A stretch of 31,327 bases of DNA, taken from the NCBI RefSeq assembly GCF_934636665.1, contig NZ_CAKUAT010000023.1, forward strand, positions 1 to 31,327. The letters are read 5' to 3'. The translations under genes and the position numbers were made by a program. The stretch is from an uncultured Senegalimassilia sp. (GTDB taxonomy: Bacteria > Actinomycetota > Coriobacteriia > Coriobacteriales > Eggerthellaceae). This document shows, piece after piece, positions 7,546-15,726 of the stretch (the stretch's first letter is position 1; every line of letters begins with the position of its first letter). The notes under the pieces were generated by a model that was not told where the DNA came from, ran no database searches, and saw only the letters and a program-made list of their open reading frames with translations.

Positions 7546-10095
7546 GTCGTCGGGATCGACGTCCACGGCGACGTTCACCCACTTGTCCGCCTTGCGGCGG
7601 CGGAACACCGGCAGCAGCACCGCGGACACGTCGGCACCCGCCGGGCACTTGACCACCACATGCCAGCGATACGTGTTGCGAAGCTTCGCCAGAACGCACG
7701 GCGTCGCCGGCAGCACGCTCCACCCGTCGCCGCCGTAAGCGCGCACCTGCTCGGCAAGCTCGGCCGCAAGCTCGCGGGCGAGCGCGGCCACGTCGGCTTC
7801 GTGCGCTCCCCACACCAGCACGTTGGCCATGCGAACATACGGCGGATAGCCGAGCATCTTGCGCTTGGGCAGCTCGTCGCGCAAAAACAGCGCGCGATCG
7901 TAGCCGGCGGCGGCGCGGATGGGCGCGGCGTCGGCCTCGTAGGTCTGCACGAGCACGCGCCCGGGCAGCTGCGCGCGCCCGGCGCGGCCCGCCACCTGCT
8001 CGATCAGGTCGAACGTGCGCTCGTGGGCGCGGAAATCGGGCAGCTGCAGCTGCGTGTCGGCGTTGATGACGCCCACCAAGGTGACGTCGTCGAAGTCAAG
8101 GCCCTTCGCGATCATCTGCGTGCCGAGCAGCACCGCCGACTGCGCCGCCGCGAACTGCTCGAGCAGGCGCTCGTGCGCGCCCTTCCCGCCGGTGGTGTCG
8201 GCGTCCATGCGGATGATGGGCACGCCGGCCCCAACCCCGGGCATGGCGTCGAGCACGCAGCGCAGCTCGTCTTCGACGCGCTGCGTTCCCGCGCCGAACT
8301 TCTTCAGGTACGGGCTTGAGCACTCCGGGCACAGCGCCGGCGATGCCTGCCTATAGCCGCAATGGTGGCATGCCAGGAAGTTGCCGCGCTCGTGATAGGT
8401 CAGCGACGTGTCGCAGTGCGGGCATTTCGGGACGAAGCCGCACTCGCGGCACAGCAAGAACTTCGCGAAACCGCGCTGGTTGAGCAAAAGCACCGCCTTG
8501 CGGCCTTGCGAAAGCTCCTCTTGCAGGGCGCGCGTAAGGGCGGCGGAGAACATGGAGCGCGACCCTTCGGCGAACTCGCGCGCCATGTCCACCACGCGGA
8601 TGGCGGGCATCGGGCGGCCGTTGGCGCGTTCGGGAAGACGGACCTGCGTCCAGCGCGGATGCTTCGCGCACCGGTAGAGCGCCTCAATCGATGGCGTGGC
8701 GCTGCCGAGCACCACGGCGGCGCCGCTGCGCCGGGCCATCCAGCATGCAACCTCGCGCGCATGGTAGCGCGGCGCGCTGTCCTGCTTGTAGCTGCCCTCG
8801 TGCTCCTCGTCGATGACGTACAGGCCCACGTTGGCAAGCGGGGTGAAAAGCGCGCTGCGCGCGCCTACCACCACGCGGGCCGCGCCGCTGCGTATGAAGT
8901 CCCATTGATCGTAGCGCTCGCCCGCCGACATGCGCGAATGCATGACCGCCACCGTATCGCCGAAGCGGCCGCGGAAGCGCCCCACCGTCTGCGGGGTCAG
9001 CGAGATCTCGGGCACGAGCACGCATGCCGTGCGGCCCTGCGCGAGCACCCGCTCGATGGCCTGCAGATACACCTCGGTTTTGCCCGAGCCGGTGACGCCG
9101 TCGACGAGCACCACGCTGCCATCGGCGGCATCGCAGGCGGCGGCGATTGCATCGAGCGCCTGCGCCTGGCCGCAGGTCAGCTGCGGCTTCGGCGAAAGGG
9201 CGCGCACGCCGCCTTCGTTGCCGGCCGTCAGGTCGGCACCGCCGCCGCACGCCTGCCCCTCACGGCCCTCGCAAGCCGTCGCGAAGCCCGCGTCTCCCCC
9301 TTCGACGGCAACCCCGCCAGCGGCGCCGGCAGAGCCGACGGCCTCCCCGCCAGCGGCATCCCCGCAAGCGCCCGAAACCGCGCGCTGCGCGATGCGCGCC
9401 GCGCCTTCGGAGAACCCGCGCATGCGGCGGCGATGCTCGATGACCACCGCGCCTTTCGCTTCCAGGGCCTTGAGCGTTGAGGACACCGAGCCCATTTGCG
9501 CGGTCAGCTCGCTCACGCGCAGCTGACCACGGCGCAACGCCTCCATGACCGCGACCTGCTTGACGGCGTTTGCGCGAGGCGTGTACTCCGAAAACGCCGG
9601 CCCCGCAACCACCCAACGATCGTCCACTTGACCGACCGAGGGCTGCTCGAGCCGCCAGCTGCCGTCGCGCCCGTGCACCATGCGCGGCACGCCACCGGGC
9701 GGCGTGAACAGGCGCACGCACGCCGACAACGGCGCGATGTAGCGCTCGGAGAGCCACTGGGCGCACGCAGCGCCCTCTTCGTCGAAATACGGCTGGCTGA
9801 CGGCGCGCTCGATTGCCTTGAGCTTGCCCGCATCGATGTCCTGCGGCCACTGCGGCCCGCCAGGCTGCCCGTATTCGCCGAGCGACACCACGAAGCCCAC
9901 GGCGCGCCGGTGACCGAACGGCACCAGCACCGCGCATCCCACCGAGATGGCGAAATCGCGCCCGAGCGGGCCGTCGTCGCAATCGCCCGCGCCTTCGCAT
10001 GCGGCGGCGAACAGCCCCTCTTCAGGGACTGCATAGGTATAAGGCGCATCAAGCGCCTGCGTAGGTATGTCCAAGATCACAGATGCCAGTTTCAT
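7537..10095 (-). CDS. priA: Primosomal replication-restart helicase PriA
   Basis: An 852-residue superfamily 2 DNA helicase that reloads the replisome at stalled forks. The N-terminal DNA-binding domain ('ASVILDIPTQALDAPYTYAVP') is followed by a winged-helix segment ('LRVSELTAQMGSVSSTLKALEAKG'). The helicase core has Walker A GVTGSGKTEVY (about 330), DEEH (about 427) and motif VI 'QVAGRAGRAQLPGRV'. Eight cysteines in CxxC pairs between about 550 and 591 (CREC, CPHC, CHHC, CPEC) bind the two zinc ions of PriA. Between the winged helix and the helicase core, about residues 232-288 form a glycine- and alanine-rich low-complexity stretch not expected in the family. No ribosome binding site precedes the ATG; an extended -10 box lies 8 bp upstream, so the mRNA may be leaderless. 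Identification is secure. Confidence 0.96.
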   Translation of the reverse strand: MKLASVILDIPTQALDAPYTYAVPEEGLFAAACEGAGDCDDGPLGRDFAISVGCAVLVPFGHRRAVGFVVSLGEYGQPGGPQWPQDIDAGKLKAIERAVSQPYFDEEGAACAQWLSERYIAPLSACVRLFTPPGGVPRMVHGRDGSWRLEQPSVGQVDDRWVVAGPAFSEYTPRANAVKQVAVMEALRRGQLRVSELTAQMGSVSSTLKALEAKGAVVIEHRRRMRGFSEGAARIAQRAVSGACGDAAGGEAVGSAGAAGGVAVEGGDAGFATACEGREGQACGGGADLTAGNEGGVRALSPKPQLTCGQAQALDAIAAACDAADGSVVLVDGVTGSGKTEVYLQAIERVLAQGRTACVLVPEISLTPQTVGRFRGRFGDTVAVMHSRMSAGERYDQWDFIRSGAARVVVGARSALFTPLANVGLYVIDEEHEGSYKQDSAPRYHAREVACWMARRSGAAVVLGSATPSIEALYRCAKHPRWTQVRLPERANGRPMPAIRVVDMAREFAEGSRSMFSAALTRALQEELSQGRKAVLLLNQRGFAKFLLCRECGFVPKCPHCDTSLTYHERGNFLACHHCGYRQASPALCPECSSPYLKKFGAGTQRVEDELRCVLDAMPGVGAGVPIIRMDADTTGGKGAHERLLEQFAAAQSAVLLGTQMIAKGLDFDDVTLVGVINADTQLQLPDFRAHERTFDLIEQVAGRAGRAQLPGRVLVQTYEADAAPIRAAAGYDRALFLRDELPKRKMLGYPPYVRMANVLVWGAHEADVAALARELAAELAEQVRAYGGDGWSVLPATPCVLAKLRNTYRWHVVVKCPAGADVSAVLLPVFRRRKADKWVNVAVDVDPDDLL

Positions 10096-10103
10096 AGCGC
10101 ACC

Positions 10104-10130
10104 AGTATACCAGCGTTTCGCCGAAAGCAA
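10104..10130 (-). promoter_or_regulatory. Candidate priA promoter giving a leaderless mRNA
   Basis: On the minus strand TTGCTT (10130-10125), a 15-bp spacer and the extended -10 TGGTATACT (TATACT at 10109-10104). Only 8 bases separate the -10 box from the priA ATG, so transcription would begin 1-3 bases before the start codon. Confidence 0.5.
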
Positions 10131-10498
10131 TCGAGAAAGCGAACGGATATTCGCTTTTTAAGAATCATCTGCAGGCAGCCGCTGCTCCCGCCGGAACCCC
10201 GAACGGGCAGTCTACGACACGGCCGCCCGGAAGCAGCGGCAACGCGATGCCCGGCGCGCCTGCACAGCGAGCATCCGCGGAACAGCACCTGCAAAAAGAT
10301 CGAAAACGCGGGGAAGCCCACCGGGCAAGCACGCGACGCAGCCCAAAACCTCGAGCCGTGCCGCATCCTCTTCCAGCGGGCTTTCCCTACTTTGAAATCT
10401 CAACCATGTCCGCTGCTATCCGCAGCAGACATCCCGGCCGATTCCTGCACGGCCTCGTTCCACAACCGGCCTCGCAGCCGTCGCGGGCCGGCCGTCAA
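10131..10498. other. Gene-free spacer between priA and metK
   Basis: I see no supported gene, RNA or repeat in these ~370 bases. Several open frames cross it, but they lack ribosome binding sites and recognisable sequence, and the longest one begins antisense inside priA. Confidence 0.5.
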
Positions 10499-10520
10499 GC
10501 GCCCTTCCCTCGAAAGGCGC
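10499..10520 (-). terminator. Hairpin downstream of metK
   Basis: On the minus strand GCGCCTTTC-GAGG-GAAGGGCGC forms a 9-bp stem (one G-T pair) 9 bp after the metK stop. The tail is TTGACGG, so it is a poor intrinsic terminator but well placed to mark the metK 3' end. Confidence 0.4.
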
Positions 10521-10529
10521 CGGACGCGA

Positions 10530-11795
10530 TTACGACAGGCCGCAGGCCTTGCGCAGCGCATCCGCGCGGTCGGTGGCCTCCCAGGTGAACTCGGGAAGCT
10601 CGCGGCCGAAGTGGCCGTAGGCCGCCGTCTTGCGATAGATGGGGCGGCGCAGGTTCAGATCGTCGATGATGGCGCCGGGGCGCAGGTCGAACACCTCGTC
10701 GATGGCGCGCTCGATGTCGGCCACGGGCACGCACTCGGTGCCGAACGTGTCGACCATGACGGACACGGGGCGGGCCATGCCGATGGCGTAGGCAACCTGC
10801 ACCTCGCAGCGATGCGCCAGGCCCGCGGCGACCACGTTCTTGGCGACCCAGCGGGCAGCGTATGCCGCAGAGCGGTCGACCTTCGTGCAGTCCTTGCCGC
10901 TGAATGCGCCGCCGCCGTGACGGCCCATGCCGCCGTAGGTGTCGACGATGATCTTACGGCCGGTCAAACCGCAGTCGCCCATGGGGCCGCCGATGACGAA
11001 GCGGCCGGTGGGGTTGATGTGGATGCCGGCGTCGGGGGCAAGCTCCACGCCCTCGCGCTCGAGCACGGGGCGGATGACGTTGGCCTCGATCTCGACGCGC
11101 AGCTGCTCGGTGGAGATCTCCTCGGAATGCTGCGTGGAAACCACGACCTTCTCCACGTTAACGGGCTTGTCGTCGATGTAGCGGACCGAGACCTGGGTCT
11201 TGCCGTCGGGACGCAGGTAGGGCATGGTGCCGTCCTTGCGCACCGCGGCCAGCTGCTCGGCCATGCGATGGGCCAGGTAGATGGGCATGGGCATGAGCGT
11301 GGACGTGTCGTCGCAGGCATAGCCGAACATCATGCCCTGGTCGCCGGCGCCGACCTTCTCATAGGGATCGTCGCCTGCCTGGCCGTGCTGGGCCTCGTAG
11401 CTCTCGTCGACGCCCTGGGCGATATCGGGGCTTTGGTCGTGGATGGCGTTGAGCACGCCGCAGGTATCGCAGTCGAAGCCGTACTTCGCGCGATCGTAAC
11501 CAATTTCACGCAGCACCTCGCGCGCAAGGGCGGGCACATCGACGTAGGCCTGAGTGCGGATCTCGCCGGCCACGATGATCATGCCGGTAGTGGCCATGGT
11601 CTCGCAGGCGCAGCGCACCTGCGTGGGGTCGGCCGGTTGGCCGGACGGGGAGACGTAGCCCTGCCCGGCAAGCTCGATCTCCTTCTCAAGGATGGCGTCG
11701 AGCACGGCGTCGGAGATCTGGTCGCACACCTTGTCGGGATGACCCTCGGTGACGGACTCGGACGTGAACAGATAAGAAGAATGCGCGTTGGCCAT
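10530..11795 (-). CDS. metK: S-adenosylmethionine synthetase
   Basis: Cytoplasmic MetK, which makes SAM from methionine and ATP with release of phosphate and pyrophosphate. The N-terminal 'FTSESVTEGHPDKVCDQISDAVLDAIL' carries the catalytic His and Asp. 'GAGDQGMMFGYACDDT' (about residue 150) is the ATP-binding signature, and 'GGGAFSGKDCTKVDRSAAY' (about 297) is the P-loop-like phosphate motif. At 421 aa it is somewhat longer than the ~385 residues of E. coli MetK, the extra lying in the middle domain. AAGGAGG precedes the ATG by 7-8 bases. A SAM-sensing riboswitch occupies the leader, giving feedback control. It supplies SAM to the many methyltransferases, including RlmKL and the MetH reactivation protein of this window. 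Confidence 0.97.
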   Translation of the reverse strand: MANAHSSYLFTSESVTEGHPDKVCDQISDAVLDAILEKEIELAGQGYVSPSGQPADPTQVRCACETMATTGMIIVAGEIRTQAYVDVPALAREVLREIGYDRAKYGFDCDTCGVLNAIHDQSPDIAQGVDESYEAQHGQAGDDPYEKVGAGDQGMMFGYACDDTSTLMPMPIYLAHRMAEQLAAVRKDGTMPYLRPDGKTQVSVRYIDDKPVNVEKVVVSTQHSEEISTEQLRVEIEANVIRPVLEREGVELAPDAGIHINPTGRFVIGGPMGDCGLTGRKIIVDTYGGMGRHGGGAFSGKDCTKVDRSAAYAARWVAKNVVAAGLAHRCEVQVAYAIGMARPVSVMVDTFGTECVPVADIERAIDEVFDLRPGAIIDDLNLRRPIYRKTAAYGHFGRELPEFTWEATDRADALRKACGLS

Positions 11796-11807
11796 TGATG
11801 TTCCTCC

Positions 11808-11898
11808 TTCATCGTTGTCGGCCGGACCACCTTGACGCTTTTGCGCCAGGTTGGTGTCGGGATCAGCGAGCCAACCCTCTCCCCCGACTCTTGATAAA
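11808..11898 (-). ncRNA. SAM riboswitch (SAM-I/SAM-IV clan) in the metK leader
   Basis: The minus strand matches the SAM-I core. TATCAAGAG opens it; P2 is TCGGG/CCCGA; its loop holds GAGAGGGTTGGCTCGCTGAT; CACCAACC follows P2 and can pair with GGTTGG of the loop as the pseudoknot. P3 is TGGCGC-AAAA-GCGTCA, and AAGGTGGTCC follows as in SAM-I (AAGGTGCTAAATCC). The P4 region is shortened, so it could be a SAM-I/IV variant. P1 would be TTTATC (11898-11893) with GATGAA (11813-11808). The last two bases of that strand are the first two of the AAGGAGG ribosome binding site (11809-11803), which points to translational control: SAM bound, P1 formed, initiation reduced. No terminator hairpin is visible between aptamer and start codon. 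Confidence 0.85.
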
Positions 11899-12000
11899 CG
11901 GATATGTTCGGGCGGTGCGCGCCGCCCGCGTTTATGCTAGCTGCGAACGATACCACACGGACATCATTTTGTATGCCCTGCCCGCCGCGCTCGTGGAATC

Positions 12001-12029
12001 ACCATATATTCGCACGCGTGGTATATGGT
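12001..12029. promoter_or_regulatory. 8-bp inverted repeat upstream of the ATP-grasp gene
   Basis: ACCATATA (12001-12008) and TATATGGT (12022-12029) are perfect inverted repeats 13 bp apart, in the divergent region between metK and the ATP-grasp gene. The right arm includes TGGTATATG, which resembles an extended -10 box on the plus strand, so this may be a promoter with an overlapping operator. Confidence 0.4.
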
Positions 12030-12119
12030 CGTATCGGAGGTTCCCGGCCGCACCGCATCCATGCGCCGCCCCGTTTGCTAAACTGGGCGGAAACCAACCC
12101 GATCGGGAAAAGAGGACGC

Positions 12120-13520
12120 ATGACGCACACCGCACCCCAACCTGCCGACCAGCCCGTTTTCAAGAACGCCGCCTATACCAAGGAGTACATCGACATCGCC
12201 GAATCGTTTGACGGCGACATCCCCGGCCGCCGCGCCGCACGCGCCTATATGGACTCCTCCACCGCCATCGTGCACCATCGCGTGGTGTCCACCAGCTTCG
12301 TGCCGAAGCTCTACGACGCCGCATCGCGCCAGGTCATGCGCGAGGTGGTGGAAACTACGCATCGCATCCTGTGCAAGGTCATGCAACGCTACCTCGACGA
12401 CGCCGAGTACCGCAAGATCTTCGACTACGACCCGCGCTTGGCCGAGCTCATTCTGGTCCCGCGCGGCTACGACGCGCTGCTCCCCTTCGCCCGCTTCGAC
12501 ATCTTCCTTGATGAGAACACCGGCGACGTGGCGTTTTGCGAGTTCAACGGCGACGGCAGCTCGGGCATGAACGAGAACCGCGAGATCACGCATTCGGTGG
12601 AGGAGACGGCCACCTTCAAAGAGTTCGCACGCCGCCATCACGTGGAGGACTGCGAGCTGTTCGACGCATGGGTGCGCGAATTCGCCGCCATCTACGCCAC
12701 CTACGAGCATCGCGTGGACAACCCCCGCTTCGCCATCTGCGACTACCTGCAAAACGGCGTGGTCGACGAGTTCCACCTGTTCGCCAAGCGCTTCACCGAC
12801 GCCGGCCACCCCTGCACGGTGTGCGACGTGCGCGATCTGACCTTCGACGGCGAAGTGCTGCGCGACAAGGAAGGCCAGCCCGTCCACGCCATCTGGCGCC
12901 GCTGCGTCACCAACGACGTGCTGGAGTTCTGGGACGAATCGCAGGCGCTCATCGAGGCCGTCAAGGCGCAGAAGGTGGCGCTTATCGGCAGCTTCGCCGG
13001 CCACATCGTGCACGACAAGCAGATTTTCGAGGCGCTGTTCAACCCTGCCACGCAGGCGTTTTTGACGACCGAGGAGATCGCGTTCGTGGAGCGCACCGTC
13101 CCGCAGACGCGTTACCTCGACGAGAAGGAAGTCGACCTGGATGCCATCCACGCCGACAAGGACGCCTGGATCATCAAGCCCACCGACGCCTACGGCGCCG
13201 CCGACGTGTACGCGGGCTGCTTCCAAACGCAGGAGCAATGGGAGCAGATCATCGAGAAGTTCGCCAACGGCGCCGCCGGCGCGCCCTTCTTGGTGCAGCG
13301 CTACATCACGCCGTTCAAGACGCAGATTCTCACGCCCGACGACGGCATCGCCGACATGGCCGATGACCAGGTGCAACGCGAGCCGGTGCTGTACAACAAC
13401 CTGGAGGGCCTGTACTGCTACAACGGCACGTTCCAGGGCATCTTCAGCCGCTTAGGGCCCTACCCCACCATCAGCAAGCCCATGAAGGGCATCACCTGCG
13501 CCACCATCTGGGTCGACTAG
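12120..13520 (+). CDS. ATP-grasp ligase, glutathionylspermidine-synthase-like
   Basis: A 466-residue protein resembling the circularly permuted ATP-grasp family that includes glutathionylspermidine synthase. These enzymes join a carboxylate to an amine through an acyl-phosphate. Landmarks are 'VAFCEFNGDGSSGMNENREI' (about 138-158, metal and nucleotide-site acidic residues), 'VALIGSFAGHIVHDKQIFEALF' (about 283-304), and 'AWIIKPTDAYGAADVYAG' (about 350-367, with the ATP-binding Lys). 'PFLVQRYITPFKT' and the C-terminal 'NNLEGLYCYNGTFQGIFSRLG' complete the fold. There is no amidase domain, so it is not the bifunctional enterobacterial enzyme, and the true substrates are unknown. AAAGAGGA precedes the ATG at 12120; residues upstream in frame are not family-like. 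It is divergent from metK and ends in a strong terminator. Confidence 0.75.
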   Translation: MTHTAPQPADQPVFKNAAYTKEYIDIAESFDGDIPGRRAARAYMDSSTAIVHHRVVSTSFVPKLYDAASRQVMREVVETTHRILCKVMQRYLDDAEYRKIFDYDPRLAELILVPRGYDALLPFARFDIFLDENTGDVAFCEFNGDGSSGMNENREITHSVEETATFKEFARRHHVEDCELFDAWVREFAAIYATYEHRVDNPRFAICDYLQNGVVDEFHLFAKRFTDAGHPCTVCDVRDLTFDGEVLRDKEGQPVHAIWRRCVTNDVLEFWDESQALIEAVKAQKVALIGSFAGHIVHDKQIFEALFNPATQAFLTTEEIAFVERTVPQTRYLDEKEVDLDAIHADKDAWIIKPTDAYGAADVYAGCFQTQEQWEQIIEKFANGAAGAPFLVQRYITPFKTQILTPDDGIADMADDQVQREPVLYNNLEGLYCYNGTFQGIFSRLGPYPTISKPMKGITCATIWVD

Positions 13521-13539
13521 AACGCGCCCTATTCGCAAA

Positions 13540-13585
13540 GCCTGCGGCCCCCAAGTCCCAAGACGCGGGGGCCGCAGGCGTTTTC
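13540..13585 (+). terminator. Intrinsic terminator of the ATP-grasp gene
   Basis: A 13-bp perfect G+C-rich stem (GCCTGCGGCCCCC with GGGGGCCGCAGGC, 14-nt loop) starts 20 bp after the stop codon and is followed by GTTTTC. Confidence 0.85.
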
Positions 13586-13618
13586 ACCCTTCCCCGAGAC
13601 CCGTAAGGCCCCTTTTAA

Positions 13619-14347
13619 ATGACCCGATTGTTTAACGGAATCGTCGCCTTCGGCAGCGCGCTGCTGCTGGCAGTCACGCTCATCGGCTCCGGCTTCGCCG
13701 CCGTCGCCATCCCCGACGCGGCAACCGCAACGCTGTCGCGGGCGTTTTCCGGCTGCGACCAACCGAACACCCCGTTCACCGCCGACGAGCTGTCCTCCAT
13801 GGCCATAGCCGGCAAGCATTACACCTTCGACGACAACGACCGCGAAAAGCTTAACGCCGCCATCGCCGAGGCCAACGACTCCGCCGAGGCGGACGGGCGC
13901 GCCAGCGCGCTGAGCAGGGGAAGCGCCGCACGAACCCTTCCGGCGGACGCCATCTCCCACCTGGACGACGTCTACCGCGTGGCAAGCGTGGCCAAACCCG
14001 CCCTCGTGATCGTGTCCGTGATATGCATCGCAGGCCTTGCTCACGTGGCGGTGCGCATCAACCGGCGCGCGCTCGGGCGCACGCTCATGGCGGGCGGCGG
14101 TTTGGTGCTCGCGGCGTTTTGCGCGCTCGGGGTATGGGCGGCCATCGACTTCGACGGGCTGTTCGCCGCCTTCCACAGCCTGTTCTTCCAGGCGGGAACC
14201 TGGACGTTTCCCTACGACAGCCTGCTCATCACCTTGTACCCAACCGCTTTTTGGATGGGCATGGGCGGCATCTGGCTTGCAGTTACCTGCATTGCCAGCA
14301 TCATCTGCATCATCGTAGGACGATTGCTGTGCAGTGAATCTAAATAA
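13619..14347 (+). CDS. DUF1461/TIGR01906 integral membrane protein
   Basis: A 242-residue membrane protein of unknown function. An N-terminal hydrophobic helix (about 7-29) is followed by a large, probably extracytoplasmic region (about 30-120) with 'DELSSMAIAGKHYTFDD' and 'ISHLDDVYRVASV'. Three further membrane helices lie at about 121-142, 150-173 and 205-237. The signature 'FHSLFFQAGTWTFPYDSLLITLYP' before the last helix identifies the family. The ATG lies just after the upstream terminator with only a poor ribosome binding site (AAGG), so translation may be weak, or the start may be slightly misplaced. No promoter is obvious. Its 3' end is followed by the 28-bp hairpin at 14361-14420. Confidence 0.8.
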   Translation: MTRLFNGIVAFGSALLLAVTLIGSGFAAVAIPDAATATLSRAFSGCDQPNTPFTADELSSMAIAGKHYTFDDNDREKLNAAIAEANDSAEADGRASALSRGSAARTLPADAISHLDDVYRVASVAKPALVIVSVICIAGLAHVAVRINRRALGRTLMAGGGLVLAAFCALGVWAAIDFDGLFAAFHSLFFQAGTWTFPYDSLLITLYPTAFWMGMGGIWLAVTCIASIICIIVGRLLCSESK

Positions 14348-14360
14348 CGTACTAGATAGT

Positions 14361-14420
14361 ATTTATTCGGCAAATGGAAAGGCGGCATCCCGATGCCGCC
14401 TTTCCATTTGCCGAATAAAT
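14361..14420. terminator. Perfect 28-bp hairpin, probable bidirectional terminator
   Basis: Positions 14361-14388 pair without mismatch with 14393-14420 around the loop CCCG. The core AAAGGCGGCAT/ATGCCGCCTTT looks like an ordinary intrinsic terminator, but the stem continues through AT-rich flanks (ATTTATTCGGC and its complement). It lies 13 bp after the DUF1461 stop and at the left boundary of the AT-richer cassette. Confidence 0.75.
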
Positions 14421-14512
14421 TAACCTTGTGAGTTAAATCGATAACATTTTCCGATATCTTGAAAATGCTTCTTAGAAGAAGCGGTACATATACGGACGAA
14501 AGGAGACTCACA

Positions 14513-15166
14513 ATGAAGAGCCCTATCGCCTCGAAGTACGACAACAATAACTCCGCTCAAGGACACGCGAACAACGACAAACTATGCTCTGACTTCAAGC
14601 AATACATGAGCACGCGGAGGCAGACAGTACAAACCTACGAGCAAGGCACGCCAACCTGGATGCAATGCAAAAAGAAAGCAGCTCTGATTACCGCATTAAC
14701 CATTATCGCGCTATCGATTCTGTGCCTTTCCGTAATTACGATAAGCTCAGTCTGCTCTTCGCGCAAAACAGCCGGCGAAAGCAACGACCCCCCATCGCAA
14801 TACACTGATTTCGACCCCATCAATGACATCGGACCCAAAACGAACAAATCGAAAACCATGACGAACGGATTCGACATCGACAACAACGTCAGCGGAGACA
14901 GCCCTGCCGTAATAATCACAACGAAGTGTTCGGTTCAAGCCATCGAAATTACCGAAGACGGACAAAACCTCGTAACAATAACTTCTTACGCCAATGAACT
15001 GGCTGATTTGATTGGTGCACAATCTCTAATTCTTGACTGCACGCCACGAGTCGACAACGACACCGCTCCGCCGCCTCCCGACGTCGGATCTGAAGCAATC
15101 GCCGAATTCGGGTGGCCACAGGGGTCGAACCCGCCACTAGGGTCAATCAAGGCAACTAGCAGTTAG
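14513..15166 (+). CDS. Unknown single-pass membrane protein
   Basis: A 217-residue protein that I do not recognise. About 58 polar residues, rich in Asn, Lys and Asp, come first. Then a single hydrophobic helix (about 62-85, 'AALITALTIIALSILCLSVI') follows a KKK stop-transfer-like motif, so the N-terminus is probably cytoplasmic. The rest is an exported, Asp/Asn/Pro-rich stretch with one beta-rich segment ('AVIITTKCSVQAIEITEDGQ', about 127-146) and a PPPP motif near 186. AAGGAG precedes the ATG at 14513; an upstream ATG at 14459 has no such site. Base composition is clearly less GC-rich than the surrounding core genes. It is 13 bp ahead of the DUF2975 gene and probably the first gene of a three-gene operon. 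Confidence 0.65.
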   Translation: MKSPIASKYDNNNSAQGHANNDKLCSDFKQYMSTRRQTVQTYEQGTPTWMQCKKKAALITALTIIALSILCLSVITISSVCSSRKTAGESNDPPSQYTDFDPINDIGPKTNKSKTMTNGFDIDNNVSGDSPAVIITTKCSVQAIEITEDGQNLVTITSYANELADLIGAQSLILDCTPRVDNDTAPPPPDVGSEAIAEFGWPQGSNPPLGSIKATSS

Positions 15167-15179
15167 CAAGGAGATCGCC

Positions 15180-15725
15180 ATGGGGCACTGCTCCGATTTC
15201 AAGTACAGCAAACAAGCCGAAGTCAAAATCAAAAACACGTGTGCAATAATTACTCGTGTTTTCATGTCATTGTTTCTGTTATCAGCAATAGGCCTACTAG
15301 CCTATTTAGGCGTCTCTGTGCATTCCTTCATCAGCAACGCCGATGCGTCCTTGCTAAGCATTATTTATCCAACAATCCAGCTCGCGACGGCATGTGTTAC
15401 TCTACGGCTTATGTATACCCTATTTCGCAATATCGCAAACGGCAAGTCGCCTTTGACTAAAAAGCACGCAAGGATTCTTGCAATCATTGCATCTCTCTTA
15501 CTTGCAAGTTGCCTAATCGAAATTGTCATGCAATTAATACCTGCAGTAAGCGAACAAATTTTTCAAGTTGGATCTTTCGCAGAAATCGGATACGTGCAAG
15601 ACCCTGCCACCAGCTCCTTACACATTGACTTGAAAACCGCAGTCATGGCCGCATTCTGCTACGCCGTTTCCGCCGTGTTTTCTTATGGAGCCGATTTGCA
15701 GCAGCTATCAGACGAAACAATTTAA
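15180..15725 (+). CDS. DUF2975 family membrane protein
   Basis: A 181-residue integral membrane protein with four hydrophobic segments at about residues 22-50, 58-78, 95-120 and 155-175. The pattern 'LFRNIANGKSPLTKKHARILAIIA' between the second and third helix is the DUF2975 hallmark, and the C-terminal 'FSYGADLQQLSDETI' is also typical. DUF2975 genes are usually paired with a small Cro/CI-type regulator, as here, but no function is established. AAGGAG lies 7 bases before the ATG. The stop codon is one base before the start of the HTH gene, so the two are translationally coupled. Like its neighbours it uses more A/T than the core genes. Confidence 0.82.
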   Translation: MGHCSDFKYSKQAEVKIKNTCAIITRVFMSLFLLSAIGLLAYLGVSVHSFISNADASLLSIIYPTIQLATACVTLRLMYTLFRNIANGKSPLTKKHARILAIIASLLLASCLIEIVMQLIPAVSEQIFQVGSFAEIGYVQDPATSSLHIDLKTAVMAAFCYAVSAVFSYGADLQQLSDETI

Positions 15726-15726
15726 T

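Noticed and set aside
10067..10588. A 173-codon plus-strand open frame filling the priA-metK gap
   Set aside because: It begins antisense inside priA, ends antisense inside metK, has no ribosome binding site and a Pro/Arg/Ala-rich low-complexity translation.
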